A stretch of DNA of 64,000 bases from Thioalkalivibrio paradoxus ARh 1 (GCF_000227685.2 NZ_CP007029.1:400047-464046), one strand, 5' to 3'; counted from the first letter of the stretch, positions 36,251 to 45,261 are shown. Notes: generated from the letters alone by a model not told the origin. A program made the numbers and translations.

Positions 36251-37141
36251 TCAGGCGTTGTAGCGCACCTCCCCGTGGTTCGAGAGATCGTAGCCGCCGA
36301 GTGCGGCGGCCTGGCGCTGGAAGCGCTCGGTGCGCGCGAACCGGAACAGCGCCTGCAGGCTGGGCTGAAAGTACGCGCGCCGGCGCATGCCCAGATCGAA
36401 GCGTTCCTGGCACAGCGGGATGAAATCGAGCCCGTGACGGCGCGCCGCGGCCTCGACTCCGACACCGCAGTCCGCGTTGCCGCCCCGCACCTCCAGCGCC
36501 AGGTCGTCATGCGTGAGTGCGCGGTGAGCCAGCACGCGCAGATCGGTGACCTCGAGGCCCGCTTGCCGCAGCAAATCCCGCAGCAGCACATCGGCGCCGG
36601 TACCCTCCGGTCGGCGCACCACCCGGACCTCCGCGCGCGCCAGCGACGGGATGTCCGTGATTCCGAGCGGATTGCCGGAGGCGACGATCAGGCCCTGGTT
36701 ACGCCGTGCCCACTCGATCGTGACCAGGTCACGCAGTCCGCCGAGGCCGCAGCGCGCCGGGTCGTTCCAGCTGCCGTCCTCGTGCACCAGATGGAAACCG
36801 ATCGCCTGGGCTTCGTTCGCGATCAGCCGATGGATGCCGTCGCCGCTGCCGTTCAGCAGCAGGGCCAGACCCGATCCGGACTCCCGTACCGCCCACTCGA
36901 GCAACGGGTCGTGACTGCCAGCGAGCACCGCGGGGGTATCGGCGCCCAGCGGCGCGTCGCTCTCGAGATGGTTCATCAGCCAGAGGTCGATGGCCTTGCG
37001 CGGGAACAGCAGCTTCCCGGTGATGCGGACACAGGGAATCACGCCCTCGCGAACCAGATCGTAGACCTTGCGCTCGCCGAGCCGCAGATACGCGGCCACC
37101 TCGGCGGTCGTCATCATCTCCGGACATGACTGCATATTCAT
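36251..37141 (-). CDS. HTH (excisionase-type) regulator with binding-protein-like domain, paralog A
   Basis: A 296-aa one-component regulator. The N-terminal domain (about 9-60; MTTAEVAAYLRLGERKVYDL, GKLLFPRKAIDLWL) is a MerR/excisionase-like HTH. The rest (about 70-296) resembles a periplasmic molybdate/tungstate-binding protein used in the cytoplasm as a sensor (ALLLNGSGDGIHRLIANEAQ, GLIVASGNPLG). It is divergent from the tungstate transporter genes and paralogous to the protein at 55666. Sensing of tungstate, molybdate or a cofactor precursor is inference from position and fold. Confidence 0.82.
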   Translation of the reverse strand: MNMQSCPEMMTTAEVAAYLRLGERKVYDLVREGVIPCVRITGKLLFPRKAIDLWLMNHLESDAPLGADTPAVLAGSHDPLLEWAVRESGSGLALLLNGSGDGIHRLIANEAQAIGFHLVHEDGSWNDPARCGLGGLRDLVTIEWARRNQGLIVASGNPLGITDIPSLARAEVRVVRRPEGTGADVLLRDLLRQAGLEVTDLRVLAHRALTHDDLALEVRGGNADCGVGVEAAARRHGLDFIPLCQERFDLGMRRRAYFQPSLQALFRFARTERFQRQAAALGGYDLSNHGEVRYNA

Positions 37142-37164
37142 GATTGAAATGGTTCCAGATTCCC

Positions 37165-37180
37165 GGCCACCAAAGTGGCC
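37165..37180. promoter_or_regulatory. Inverted repeat GGCCAC-CAAA-GTGGCC between regulator and tup operon
   Basis: Six-base perfect arms in the 87-nt divergent intergenic region, a plausible operator for the adjacent HTH regulator. It is the only clear dyad there. Confidence 0.4.
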
Positions 37181-37228
37181 GCAACAGAAGCGGTAGAATG
37201 CAGCTTATCACACCGTCGGCAAGAGCCG

Positions 37229-37930
37229 TTGAACAGTTCCGATCCCTTCAGCCTCGCCCTGTCCCTGATCGTGAACCGGGATCCGGGACTGTACTCCATC
37301 ATCCAGCTTTCGCTGCAGGTGAGCCTGACGGCGGTAGTGCTGGCCAGCCTGCTGGCGTTGCCGCTCGGCGCGCTGATCGCGCTGTTCCGCTTCCCCGGGC
37401 GCGGGCTCGTGATCACCGCGCTGAACGCGTTGATGGGGCTGCCCCCGGTCGTCGCCGGCCTGATCGTCTATCTGAGCCTCTCGCGCGCCGGCCCCCTGGG
37501 CCAGTTCGGCCTGCTGTTCACACCCACCGCGATGGTGATCGCGCAGACGCTGCTGGTGCTGCCGATCGTCGCGGCGCTGACCCGACAGGCCATCGAGGAC
37601 CTCTGGGACGAGTACCGGGAACAGCTTCGTTCGCTGGGCTCCGGACGGCTGCGCGCCGTGCCGACGCTGTTGTGGGATGCCCGGATCACGCTGACCACCG
37701 TGGTGCTGGCGGGGTTCGGCCGGGCCAGCGCCGAGGTGGGCGCGGTGCTGATCGTGGGCGGCAACATCGAGGGCGTGACACGGGTGATGACCACCGCGAT
37801 CGCATTGGAGACCAGCAGGGGAGACCTGCCGCTCGCCCTCGCGCTGGGCCTGGTCCTGCTGGCCCTGGTCGCATTGATCAACGGCACCGCCTACCTGCTG
37901 AGCGGAATCGGCAGGAAACACATGCAATGA
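37229..37930 (+). CDS. tupB: Tungstate ABC transporter permease (TupB-like)
   Basis: A 233-aa ABC permease with five to six membrane helices and the ModB/TupB-type coupling region (LWDEYREQLRSLGSGRLRAV). The family match is to TupB: QLSLQVSLTAVVLASLLALP, GLPPVVAGLIVYLSLSR, SAEVGAVLIVGGNIEGVTRV. The TTG at 37229 is chosen over an upstream GTG at 37175 that would sit in the divergent control region. ATGA overlap with the ATPase gene. Confidence 0.85.
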   Translation: MNSSDPFSLALSLIVNRDPGLYSIIQLSLQVSLTAVVLASLLALPLGALIALFRFPGRGLVITALNALMGLPPVVAGLIVYLSLSRAGPLGQFGLLFTPTAMVIAQTLLVLPIVAALTRQAIEDLWDEYREQLRSLGSGRLRAVPTLLWDARITLTTVVLAGFGRASAEVGAVLIVGGNIEGVTRVMTTAIALETSRGDLPLALALGLVLLALVALINGTAYLLSGIGRKHMQ

Positions 37931-38736
37931 CTTCGGGCAATGACTTTGGGGAGCACAACATGATGCCGATGACCGCGAACGTGGCCGAACGCGCGCTGGT
38001 GGAGCTCAGCGAGGTCTCGTTCGTTCGTTCCGGAAACGCGTTGCTGGATCGCGCCAATCTCGCGCTGAGACCCGGCGGGCGGACGATCATCGTCGGTCCG
38101 AACGGCTCCGGGAAGAGCCTGCTGATGCGCATCGCGCACGGTCTGGTGAAGCCCTCGCACGGCCGTGTGGACGTCGGCCGGCCGGATGGATGCCGGCTGC
38201 GACAGGCGATGGTGTTCCAGCGCCCGGTACTGCTGCGGCGCTCGGCGCTCGCGAACGTGATCCACGCACTCGCGCTGGCCAAAGTCCGGCGGCGCGAGCG
38301 GCGGGACCAGGCGGAGCGGGCGCTGGCCGCGTTCGGGCTTTCCGGGGTGGCGCACCGGCCGGCCCGGATTCTCTCCGGCGGGGAACAGCAGCGGCTGGCG
38401 CTGGCCCGGGCCTGGGCCCTGAATCCCGAGGTGCTGTTTCTCGACGAACCCAGCTCGGCGCTGGATCCGGCGGCGACCAAGGCGGTGGAAGACGCGGTCA
38501 ACGCGTTTCATGCACAGGGGACCAAGATCGTGATGATCACCCACGACCTTGGGCAGGCCCGCCGTCTGGCCGACGACGTCGTGTTCATGTGCTGCGGGAG
38601 AATTGTCGAACACGCGCCGGCATCCCGGTTCTTCTCGTCGCCGGCGACGACCGCCGCCGCCCGCTTCGTTCGCGGCGAACTGATCCTCGAAACCGACGTA
38701 TCCGCTCCCCACACGCCCCTGGGAGGTTCCTTCTGA
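37927..38736 (+). CDS. tupC: Tungstate ABC transporter ATP-binding protein (TupC-like)
   Basis: A 269-aa ABC ATPase with Walker A VGPNGSGKSLL, Q-loop VFQRPVLLRR, signature LSGGEQQRLALARA, Walker B EVLFLDEPSSALDP and switch His in MITHDLGQA. Between the permease (4-nt overlap) and the binding protein (1-nt overlap). A second ATG at 37960 is a possible start. It energises oxyanion uptake. Confidence 0.9.
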   Translation: MTSGNDFGEHNMMPMTANVAERALVELSEVSFVRSGNALLDRANLALRPGGRTIIVGPNGSGKSLLMRIAHGLVKPSHGRVDVGRPDGCRLRQAMVFQRPVLLRRSALANVIHALALAKVRRRERRDQAERALAAFGLSGVAHRPARILSGGEQQRLALARAWALNPEVLFLDEPSSALDPAATKAVEDAVNAFHAQGTKIVMITHDLGQARRLADDVVFMCCGRIVEHAPASRFFSSPATTAAARFVRGELILETDVSAPHTPLGGSF

Positions 38737-39560
38737 TGGGGCACTGGGCATCGCGGCTCGCGGCCCTGCCGCTGCTGTTCGCCGCCGCAGTGCTTCCGAG
38801 CGGGCCGGTGGGAGCGGATACGCCCTTCATCACGCTGGCCTCGACCACCTCCTCCGAGCAGTCGGGTCTGTTTCGCGTGCTGATACCGGCGTTCACCGAA
38901 CGCACGGGTGTTCAGGTGCGCGTCGTCGCGGTCGGTACCGGGCAGGCCTTCACCATCGGCCGTCGGGGCGATGCCGATGCGCTGCTGGTCCATCACCGGG
39001 AAGGTGAAGACGCTTTCGTCGCGGAAGGCTTCGGAATCGAACGGCGCGACGTGATGTACAACGACTTCGTCCTGATCGGGCCGCGCGCGGATCCTGCCGA
39101 TGTGGCCGGCGCGGCGAACGTCGCCGAGGCGCTGCAGCGGATCCACGACACGCAGACCCCGTTCACCTCGCGCGGCGACGACAGCGGCACCCACCGCAGG
39201 GAACGCGGCCTGTGGGAAAATGCGGGTCTGCAACCGCAGGGCCGCTGGTATCGGGAACTGGGGAGCGGCATGGGGGCGGCGCTGAACACCGCAGCGGCGA
39301 TGAACGCCTACGTACTGGCGGACCGGGGAACGTGGCTGAGTTTCCGGAACCGTCAGGAGCTCGACATCCTGTTCGAGGGCGATCCGCTGCTGTTCAATCC
39401 CTATGGGAGCATCCCGCTCGATCCCGAGCGTTTTCCCTGGGTCAAGGCGGATCTCGCCTGGCAGTGGCACGAGTGGATCACCTCGCCCGAAGGGCAGGAG
39501 CGCATCAGCCGCCATACCATCGGCGGTGAGCCACTGTTCTTTCCTTCGCTGGAACGCTGA
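38736..39560 (+). CDS. tupA: Tungstate-binding periplasmic protein (TupA-like)
   Basis: A 274-aa exported binding protein: signal peptide about 1-27, then FITLASTTSSEQSGLFRVLI, the TTS-type tungstate-binding start of TupA, and the SRGDDSGTHRRERGLW, GSGMGAALNTAAAMNAYVL blocks. GGGAGG precedes the ATG, which overlaps the tupC stop by 1 nt. TupA is known to prefer tungstate over molybdate; that preference here is inferred from family membership. Confidence 0.9.
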   Translation: MGHWASRLAALPLLFAAAVLPSGPVGADTPFITLASTTSSEQSGLFRVLIPAFTERTGVQVRVVAVGTGQAFTIGRRGDADALLVHHREGEDAFVAEGFGIERRDVMYNDFVLIGPRADPADVAGAANVAEALQRIHDTQTPFTSRGDDSGTHRRERGLWENAGLQPQGRWYRELGSGMGAALNTAAAMNAYVLADRGTWLSFRNRQELDILFEGDPLLFNPYGSIPLDPERFPWVKADLAWQWHEWITSPEGQERISRHTIGGEPLFFPSLER

Positions 39561-39569
39561 CGCTCGAAA

Positions 39570-39759
39570 TTAACCTGAAAGAACCCGGCGCGTCCCGGGT
39601 GACCCGTAGGGCGGAAGAGCGCAGCGTCATCCGCCGCTCGGCGTTCGCGCTTCCCCGGCGTCTGCGGCAACCCCGGCGCCGGATGGCGGATGACGGCCTT
39701 CGGCCTCTTCCGCCCTAGGCCTCTTTCATCATCGGGGGTGGCCACATAGGCCATGGAAG
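39570..39759. repeat. About 190-bp hairpin repeat, copy 2 (first of tandem pair)
   Basis: Starts TTAACCTGAAAGAACCC, contains CCCGTAGGGCGGAAGAGCGC, CATCCGCC..GGCGGATGACGG, CTCTTCCGCCCTA and ATCATCGGGGGTGGCC. It lies directly after tupA and is followed head-to-tail by copy 3 with a 190-bp period. Confidence 0.88.
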
Positions 39760-39950
39760 TTAACTTGAAAGAACCCGGCGCGTCCCGGGTGACCCGTAGG
39801 GCGGAAAAGCGCAGCGTCATCCGCCGCTCGGCGTTCGCGCTTCCCCGGCGTTTGCGGCAACCCCGGCGCTGGATGGCGGATGACGGCCTTCGGCCTCTTC
39901 CGCCCTACACTTCGTTCATGGTCGGGGGTGGCCCCGGGGGGCATGAAAGT
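39760..39950. repeat. About 190-bp hairpin repeat, copy 3 (second of tandem pair)
   Basis: Same unit as copy 2 in the same orientation, with only scattered differences (for example GGAAAAGCGC for GGAAGAGCGC, and GTCGGGGGTGGCC at the end). The tandem state suggests a recent duplication. Confidence 0.88.
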
Positions 39951-39978
39951 CGGCGGCGCTTCGACGCCGACCGGGTTG

Positions 39979-39994
39979 CGGCATGCTACTTGCA
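39979..39994 (+). promoter_or_regulatory. Candidate sigma-54 (-24/-12) promoter for moaA
   Basis: CGGCAT-GCTAC-TTGCA keeps the GG and GC dinucleotides 10 nt apart as in TGGCAC-N5-TTGCA, with two mismatches. It lies 70 nt upstream of the moaA ATG. Confidence 0.4.
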
Positions 39995-40063
39995 GCGTGT
40001 GGTTAGGCAGAAGGGAAAAGACTCACGGCAGGGCGGGCTGCAGCGCGAATGCAAAGGACAGGA

Positions 40064-41077
40064 ATGGCAACCCAGAGGCATGGAGTACCGGATCGGCTGA
40101 TCGACCGCTTCGGACGGCAGGTCACCTACGTCCGCCTGTCCGTGACGGACCGCTGCGACTTTCGCTGCGTGTACTGCATGGGCGAGCGCATGACCTTCAT
40201 CCCGCGTGCGCAGCTGCTGACGCTGGAGGAAATGGCCACGGTGGGGCAGGCATTTGTTGCGCTGGGGGTACGGAAACTGCGCATCACCGGCGGCGAGCCG
40301 CTGGTGCGCAGGAACGTGATCTCGCTCATCCGGCAACTGGGCCGGTTGCCCGGGCTCGAGGAGCTCACGCTGACCACCAACGGTTCGCAGCTCGAGCGGC
40401 TCGCCCGCCCGCTGTGCGATGCCGGGGTGAAGCGCATCAACATCAGCCTCGACTCGCTGGACCCGCAGCATTTTCGGCGCATCACGCGCATCGGCGACCT
40501 GAGCAAGGTGCTCCGGGGGATCGACGCGGCGCTTGCCGCGGGCTTCGAACGCATCAAGCTGAATACCGTCGCGATCCGTGACCGCGGCGACGACGAGGTG
40601 CTGGCCCTGCTGGACTTCGTGCTCGCACGCGACATGGACATCACCTTCATCGAACAGATGCCCGCCGGGGTCGACGACGAAGCACTGGCGCCGGCCTTTG
40701 TCTCCAGTGCCGAGGTTCTCGACCTGATCCGCAGCCGCCACGACGTCGTCGCGACCGACGAGACGACCGGCGGGCCGGCCCGCTATTACCGGATTCCGGG
40801 AAAGGCAACGCGTATCGGCTTCATCTCGCCCCGTAGCCACAGCTTCTGCGAACGCTGCAATCGGGTGCGGGTGACCACCGAGGGCAAGCTGCTGCTCTGC
40901 CTGGGTCAGGAACAGTCGGTGGACCTCAAGCAGGTGCTGCGCGCCCATCCCGGCGACCTGATCCGCCTGAAACGGACCATCGCCGCAGCGATGGAACTCA
41001 AGCCGAGAGGGCATGACTTCAACCTCCCGCAGGACCGCGGCGTGGCGGTTCGCCCGATGAGCGCGACCGGCGGCTGA
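40064..41077 (+). CDS. moaA: GTP 3',8-cyclase MoaA (molybdopterin synthesis)
   Basis: A 337-aa radical SAM enzyme catalysing the first step of molybdopterin synthesis with MoaC. The SAM cluster motif CDFRCVYC is near residue 31-38, RITGGEPLVRR and TTNG follow, the C-terminal cluster reads CERCNRVRVTTEGKLLLC, and the protein ends in the conserved GG. The ATG at 40064 is preferred because AAGGACAGG precedes it; an ATG at 40049 is in frame. It sits between the tungstate transporter and moeA/mobA, supplying the pterin for the formate dehydrogenase. Confidence 0.95.
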   Translation: MATQRHGVPDRLIDRFGRQVTYVRLSVTDRCDFRCVYCMGERMTFIPRAQLLTLEEMATVGQAFVALGVRKLRITGGEPLVRRNVISLIRQLGRLPGLEELTLTTNGSQLERLARPLCDAGVKRINISLDSLDPQHFRRITRIGDLSKVLRGIDAALAAGFERIKLNTVAIRDRGDDEVLALLDFVLARDMDITFIEQMPAGVDDEALAPAFVSSAEVLDLIRSRHDVVATDETTGGPARYYRIPGKATRIGFISPRSHSFCERCNRVRVTTEGKLLLCLGQEQSVDLKQVLRAHPGDLIRLKRTIAAAMELKPRGHDFNLPQDRGVAVRPMSATGG

Positions 41078-41096
41078 ACGCGGGACCCTCTGCGCG

Positions 41097-42524
41097 TCAC
41101 GCGGGCGACGCCGCGGTACGCCCCCACTGCTGGAGTTTGCGGTCCAGCGTCTTGCGCGAGATCTCGAGTTTTCGGGCCGCTTCGGACTTGTTGCCGCCGC
41201 AGCCGTCGAGCACCGCCTGGATATGCCTTTTTTCGATCGCGGCCAGCGTGATCGGGGCGCCGGGAACGGCTTCCGGGACTGCCGCGCCCGATCCTTCGGG
41301 CCGGGTTTCCTGTGCGAGTTCGCGCAGGCAGGCGGCGGGTGATATCCCCAGCAGCACCGCGCGCTCGATCACATTGCGCAGTTCGCGAACGTTCCCGGGC
41401 CAATCGTGTGTATTCAGGGCTTCGATGTCCTCTTCGGTGATCGGAACGGGCGGCATCGACAACTCGTCGGCGAGCGTTCTGACGAAGTGCTCGGCGAGCA
41501 CCGGAACGTCCTCGCGCCGCTCCCTCAGCGCCGGCATCCGGATGGTCAGGACGTTGATCCGGTAGTAGAGATCCTCGCGGAAGTCGCCGGCCCGAACCGC
41601 TTCCGCAAGATCGCGGTTGGTGGCCGCGATCACCCGCACGTCCACCGGAACCTCCCGGTTGCCTCCCACCGGGCGAATCTTCTGGTCGTCGAGAACCCGC
41701 AGCAGCTTGCTCTGCATCGCCATCGGCATCTCGGCGATCTCGTCGAGGAACAGGGTTCCCCCGTCGGCATAGGTGAACAAGCCGTTGCGCGCCTGGTGCG
41801 CACCGGTGAACGCGCCTTTTGCGTGGCCGAAAAGCTCGCTTTCCAGGAGTTCCGGCGAAATCGCGCCGCAGTTGATCGGCACGAAACTGCCGGTACGCTG
41901 GCTGAACGCATGCAGTGAGCGGGCCGCCACCTCCTTGCCGGTTCCCGACTCCCCGAGCACCAGCACCGTCGCCCGGGTCGACGCCACGCGCTTGATGACC
42001 GCGCAGACCGACTTGACCATTTCGCAGTGCGCAACCACCAGTTCTTGCGGCCGTTGCTGGAGTACCGGCCGGGTGGCTTCGTTCGCCGCGTTGCCGTGCC
42101 GGCGCCGGGCGAACGAACGATCCACGGCGGATTCGATCCGGGCGAGGTGCAGCGGGCGAACCAGATAGTCCGACGCGCCTGCACGCACAGCGGCGATTGC
42201 GCTGTCCATGTCGGCCTGGTCGTCGAGCAGAATCACCTGCGCATCGACGCCTTGATCGCGCAGCGACTCGATCCAGTTCAGCCCCGAGCCATCGGGTAGC
42301 TGGGTGGCCGTGATCAGAAGGTCGAACGCGCAGCGCTGTCGCAGCTTTTCGGCCTGGGCGATGCTGTGCGCAACCTCGACCAGCGCGAAGCGGCGGCTCA
42401 ACGCCCGCGCGATCCGCTGGGCCAGCACCGCCTCGGCGCTCGCCACCAGAATGGAACCGAGCGCTGGGGCACTGGATGCGCTGCCCGCCGGTTCCACTCG
42501 CCCGCGCTTGAGATTCGCATTCAT
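41097..42524 (-). CDS. Sigma-54 activator (NtrC-like) with degenerate receiver domain
   Basis: A 475-aa enhancer-binding protein. Residues about 24-140 form a receiver-like domain, but the phosphoacceptor Asp is Ala73 ([13 protein letters not shown]), the acidic pair is SAE (ILVASAEA) and the conserved Lys is Arg (YLVRPL). The AAA+ domain has Walker A GESGTGKE and the sigma-54 loop GAFTGA; a Fis-type HTH ends it ([20 protein letters not shown]). It is convergent with moaA. Phosphorylation cannot work in the usual way; a ligand or partner must control it, or it is always active. Confidence 0.92.
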   Translation of the reverse strand: MNANLKRGRVEPAGSASSAPALGSILVASAEAVLAQRIARALSRRFALVEVAHSIAQAEKLRQRCAFDLLITATQLPDGSGLNWIESLRDQGVDAQVILLDDQADMDSAIAAVRAGASDYLVRPLHLARIESAVDRSFARRRHGNAANEATRPVLQQRPQELVVAHCEMVKSVCAVIKRVASTRATVLVLGESGTGKEVAARSLHAFSQRTGSFVPINCGAISPELLESELFGHAKGAFTGAHQARNGLFTYADGGTLFLDEIAEMPMAMQSKLLRVLDDQKIRPVGGNREVPVDVRVIAATNRDLAEAVRAGDFREDLYYRINVLTIRMPALRERREDVPVLAEHFVRTLADELSMPPVPITEEDIEALNTHDWPGNVRELRNVIERAVLLGISPAACLRELAQETRPEGSGAAVPEAVPGAPITLAAIEKRHIQAVLDGCGGNKSEAARKLEISRKTLDRKLQQWGRTAASPA

Positions 42525-42755
42525 CGTTCATGCCCTTGCGTGTGTGTCATCGCCAGCCCCGCGCTGCGGGCGTCCAGCCTGGGTCTTTGGCTCGGTCGTG
42601 ATTGTATCATTTTGACCGACCGGGGTGACCGCGTCGTGACGAAATGTCCCACTCGATCAGGCCTAGGGGCCGATTCCCCAACGTCTGTTCGCACAATATC
42701 GTGATGTAACCGGCGATCCCGAGCGCGGCGCCTGCCGGGCGTGCGGCTCTACTGG

Positions 42756-42789
42756 GTGGCGGAGGACGCTCCGCTATTCCACCCTACGG
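42756..42789. repeat. Partial arm of the hairpin repeat
   Basis: GTGGCGGAGGACGCTCCGCT followed by ATTCCACCCTACGG resembles one half of the 190-bp repeat and directly precedes copy 4. It seems to be a diverged half-copy. Confidence 0.5.
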
Positions 42790-42975
42790 GACTGTGTGGC
42801 CGCCCCCGATGATAAAAGAGGCGTAGGGCGGAAGAGGCCGAAGGCCGTCATCCGCCATCCAGCGCCCGGGGTGCCGCGGGCACCTGGGCACTGCGAACGC
42901 CGTGTGGCGGATGACGCTGCGCTATTCCGCCCTACGGGACACCCGGTACGCGACCCGGGCTCTTTCGCGTTAAGC
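42790..42975. repeat. About 190-bp hairpin repeat, copy 4 (inverted orientation)
   Basis: Reads as the reverse complement of copies 1-3: GCCGCCCCCGATGATAAAAG, GCGTAGGGCGGAAGAGGCCG, GGCGGATGACGCTGCGC, CCGCCCTACGGG, ending GGGCTCTTTCGCGTTAA. Located between the sigma-54 activator and mobA, which are transcribed away from each other. Confidence 0.85.
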
Positions 42976-43051
42976 TGTGCCGGGCCAGGGTGCCGGGAGA
43001 GGCCAGGGCCTGGGGCTGGCGGTGGTTCACCGATAGACGCGGGAGTGAACG

Positions 43052-43684
43052 ATGACCGCAACGCGCGGCGGCAAGGCCCCTGGGGGCGTGGCCGGCCTGA
43101 TCCTCGCGGGTGGGCAAGCCCGCCGGATGGGCGGGCTGGACAAGGGTTTGGTGCCGCTTGCCGGACGACCGATGGTCGAACACGTGCTGGACCGGATCCG
43201 GCCCCAGGTCGACGAAGTGCTGATCAGCGCGAACCGGAATCAGGATGTGTACGCAGGCTACGGACATCGCGTGATCGCCGATGTGGTTGGCGATTATTCC
43301 GGGCCTCTGGCGGGCATGCTGTCGGCGCTTCTGGTGGTGAAGCACGCCTGGTTGGCCGTGGTGCCCTGCGACAGTCCGCTGTTGCCGAACGACCTGGTCG
43401 AACGGCTGCTGGCCTCGGTGGTCGCGGAGTCGGCGGAACTCGCGGTGGCCCATGACGGAGAACGCCTGCAGCCGGTGGTCGCGCTGCTCCACCGGTCGTT
43501 GTCGGTGCCGCTGCGTGCCTTTCTGGAAGGCGGTGGACGCAAGATCGATCGCTGGTATCGGCAGCACCGGATGGTCACCACCGATCTCTCCGATCATCCG
43601 GAGGCGTTCGCCAACGTCAACACCCCGGAGGATCTTGCTGTGCTGGAGCGGCAGGTTCCCGGTCCGCGCCCCCCGGCCGACTGA
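43052..43684 (+). CDS. mobA: Molybdenum cofactor guanylyltransferase MobA
   Basis: A 210-aa nucleotidyltransferase that adds GMP to molybdopterin, making the MGD form required by DMSO-reductase-family enzymes such as formate dehydrogenase. The signature AGLILAGGQARRMGGLDKG is at residues 14-32, followed by VPCDSPLLP. ATG start at 43052. Upstream of moeA by 74 nt. Confidence 0.94.
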   Translation: MTATRGGKAPGGVAGLILAGGQARRMGGLDKGLVPLAGRPMVEHVLDRIRPQVDEVLISANRNQDVYAGYGHRVIADVVGDYSGPLAGMLSALLVVKHAWLAVVPCDSPLLPNDLVERLLASVVAESAELAVAHDGERLQPVVALLHRSLSVPLRAFLEGGGRKIDRWYRQHRMVTTDLSDHPEAFANVNTPEDLAVLERQVPGPRPPAD

Positions 43685-43758
43685 ACGATGTCGGACCGGT
43701 CGGAATCCCCCATCTTTCGCGAAACCGGCATTCGCCGCCAAACCATTGGGTTCAGCCG

Positions 43759-45027
43759 ATGACCAGTGAGTCCAGTAGCCCGTCCCAAGGCGCCGGCACC
43801 CGGCAGGAAGGCCTGCTGCATGCGAATGAGGCGCTGCGGCGGATCCTCGACCGCTGCTCGGTGATCCGGGAGACCGAGCGGCTGCCGCTGGACTGTGCGC
43901 TCGGACACGTTCTTGCCGATGACGTCATCGCTCCACGGGACGTGCCGCCACGAGACAATTCGGCGATGGACGGGTACGCGCTCCGTGCCGCGGATCTCCC
44001 GCCGTCCGGATCGGGCGTGCTCCGCCTGACCGGCCGCGTGCTGGCGGGGGACCCTGCAGGGTCGGTCGTCGCACCCGGCGAATGCGTCCGTATCATGACC
44101 GGAGCGCCGATCCCGGACGGCGCCGATACGGTCGTGATGCGCGAGCAGGCCGACGAGGCGGACGATTTCGTTCGCATCGGGCCGGGCCACCGGCCCGGTG
44201 CGAACATCCGGCGCCGCGGCGAGGATCTTCGGGTCGGCGAGGGGGTATTGGCACGCGGTCGCCGGTTGCGCCCCGCCGACCTCGGTCTGATCGCCTCGCT
44301 GGGCCTGCCCGCTGTTCGGGCCTTCCGCCGGCCGCGGGTGGCGCTTTTCTCCACGGGTGACGAACTCTGCGCGCTGGGGGATTCCCCACGCAGCGGCCAG
44401 ATCTTCGACAGCAACCGCTACAGTCTGCGGGGGCTGCTCGAAGGCCTTGGCACCGAGATCCAGGATCTCGGAATCCTGCCGGACGATCCCGAGCAACTCC
44501 GCTCGACGCTGCGCGAATCGGCCCGGTCGGCCGACGTCGTGCTCAGCAGCGGCGGCGTGTCGGTAGGAGACGCCGACCATGTGACGCAGGTGCTTGCGGA
44601 ACTGGGCCAGGTCGCGTTCTGGAAGATCGCGATCAAGCCGGGGCGCCCGCTCGCCTTCGGCACGCTGGGGGACAGAACCCTGTTCTTTGGCCTGCCCGGC
44701 AACCCGGTCGCGGCGATGGTCACGTTCATCCGCTTCGTGCGCCCGGCGCTGCACCGAATCGCGGGGCAGGGCCCCGAAGAGCCGCTGACGTTCGAGGTTC
44801 CCTGTCTGGATGCATTGCACAAAGCACCGGGCCGATCCGAGTTCCAGCGAGGCATCCTGCAGCGCGACGGATCAGGGCGGCTTTGCGTCGGCGTTACCGG
44901 CGGCCAGGGATCCGGGATGCTGCACTCGATGAGCCAGGCGAACTGCCTGATCGTGCTCGAGCACGACCGCGGCCCGGTGGCGGCCGGCGAGACCGTGACC
45001 GTGCAGCCGCTGCCGGGAGCGTGGTGA
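43759..45027 (+). CDS. moeA: Molybdopterin molybdenumtransferase MoeA
   Basis: A 422-aa enzyme inserting the metal into adenylated molybdopterin. MoeA blocks: PPRDNSAMDGYALRAAD, RIMTGAPIPDGADTVVMREQ, VALFSTGDEL, SSGGVSVGDADHVTQVLAEL and FGLPGNPVAAMVTFIRFVRP. A long N-terminal extension (about 30 residues) precedes the core. In this island the metal may be tungsten, given tupBCA; that is inference. Confidence 0.95.
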   Translation: MTSESSSPSQGAGTRQEGLLHANEALRRILDRCSVIRETERLPLDCALGHVLADDVIAPRDVPPRDNSAMDGYALRAADLPPSGSGVLRLTGRVLAGDPAGSVVAPGECVRIMTGAPIPDGADTVVMREQADEADDFVRIGPGHRPGANIRRRGEDLRVGEGVLARGRRLRPADLGLIASLGLPAVRAFRRPRVALFSTGDELCALGDSPRSGQIFDSNRYSLRGLLEGLGTEIQDLGILPDDPEQLRSTLRESARSADVVLSSGGVSVGDADHVTQVLAELGQVAFWKIAIKPGRPLAFGTLGDRTLFFGLPGNPVAAMVTFIRFVRPALHRIAGQGPEEPLTFEVPCLDALHKAPGRSEFQRGILQRDGSGRLCVGVTGGQGSGMLHSMSQANCLIVLEHDRGPVAAGETVTVQPLPGAW

Positions 45028-45054
45028 GGCTCCCGGACCCGGCAGGGCCACCGA

Positions 45055-45261
45055 TCACTCCAGCGAAATCTCGCCCTCGACCTGGTACGGCGCGTCCAGC
45101 GGCCCGAATTCCAGCGTGATCTTGACCGGCAGGGTCTCGTTGCCCTGCAGTGCGCCGGACTCCAGACCCTTGCGCACCGCGGTTTCGATCTCGCGCTGAC
45201 AGTTGATGCCAACGCGCTTCAGGAAGGCGCGCAGGCTCAGGTTCAGGGTTTCCTCGTTCAT
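45055..45261 (-). CDS. Small DUF6494-type protein
   Basis: A 68-aa acidic protein from the ATG at 45261 (GAGGAGG site upstream): MNEETLNLSLRAFLKRVGIN, then REIETAVRKGLESGALQG and LPVKITLEFGPLD. It matches the small conserved family DUF6494. The function is unknown. It lies 139 nt downstream of the cytochrome b subunit on the same strand and may be the last gene of the formate dehydrogenase operon. Confidence 0.75.
   Translation of the reverse strand: MNEETLNLSLRAFLKRVGINCQREIETAVRKGLESGALQGNETLPVKITLEFGPLDAPYQVEGEISLE

Noticed and set aside
39570-39950. CRISPR-like tandem repeats
   Set aside because: Only two units of 190 bp without spacers; they belong to the dispersed hairpin family.
39995-40063. 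Molybdenum-cofactor riboswitch before moaA
   Set aside because: The leader is short and shows none of the conserved Moco-riboswitch words or stems that I can recognise.
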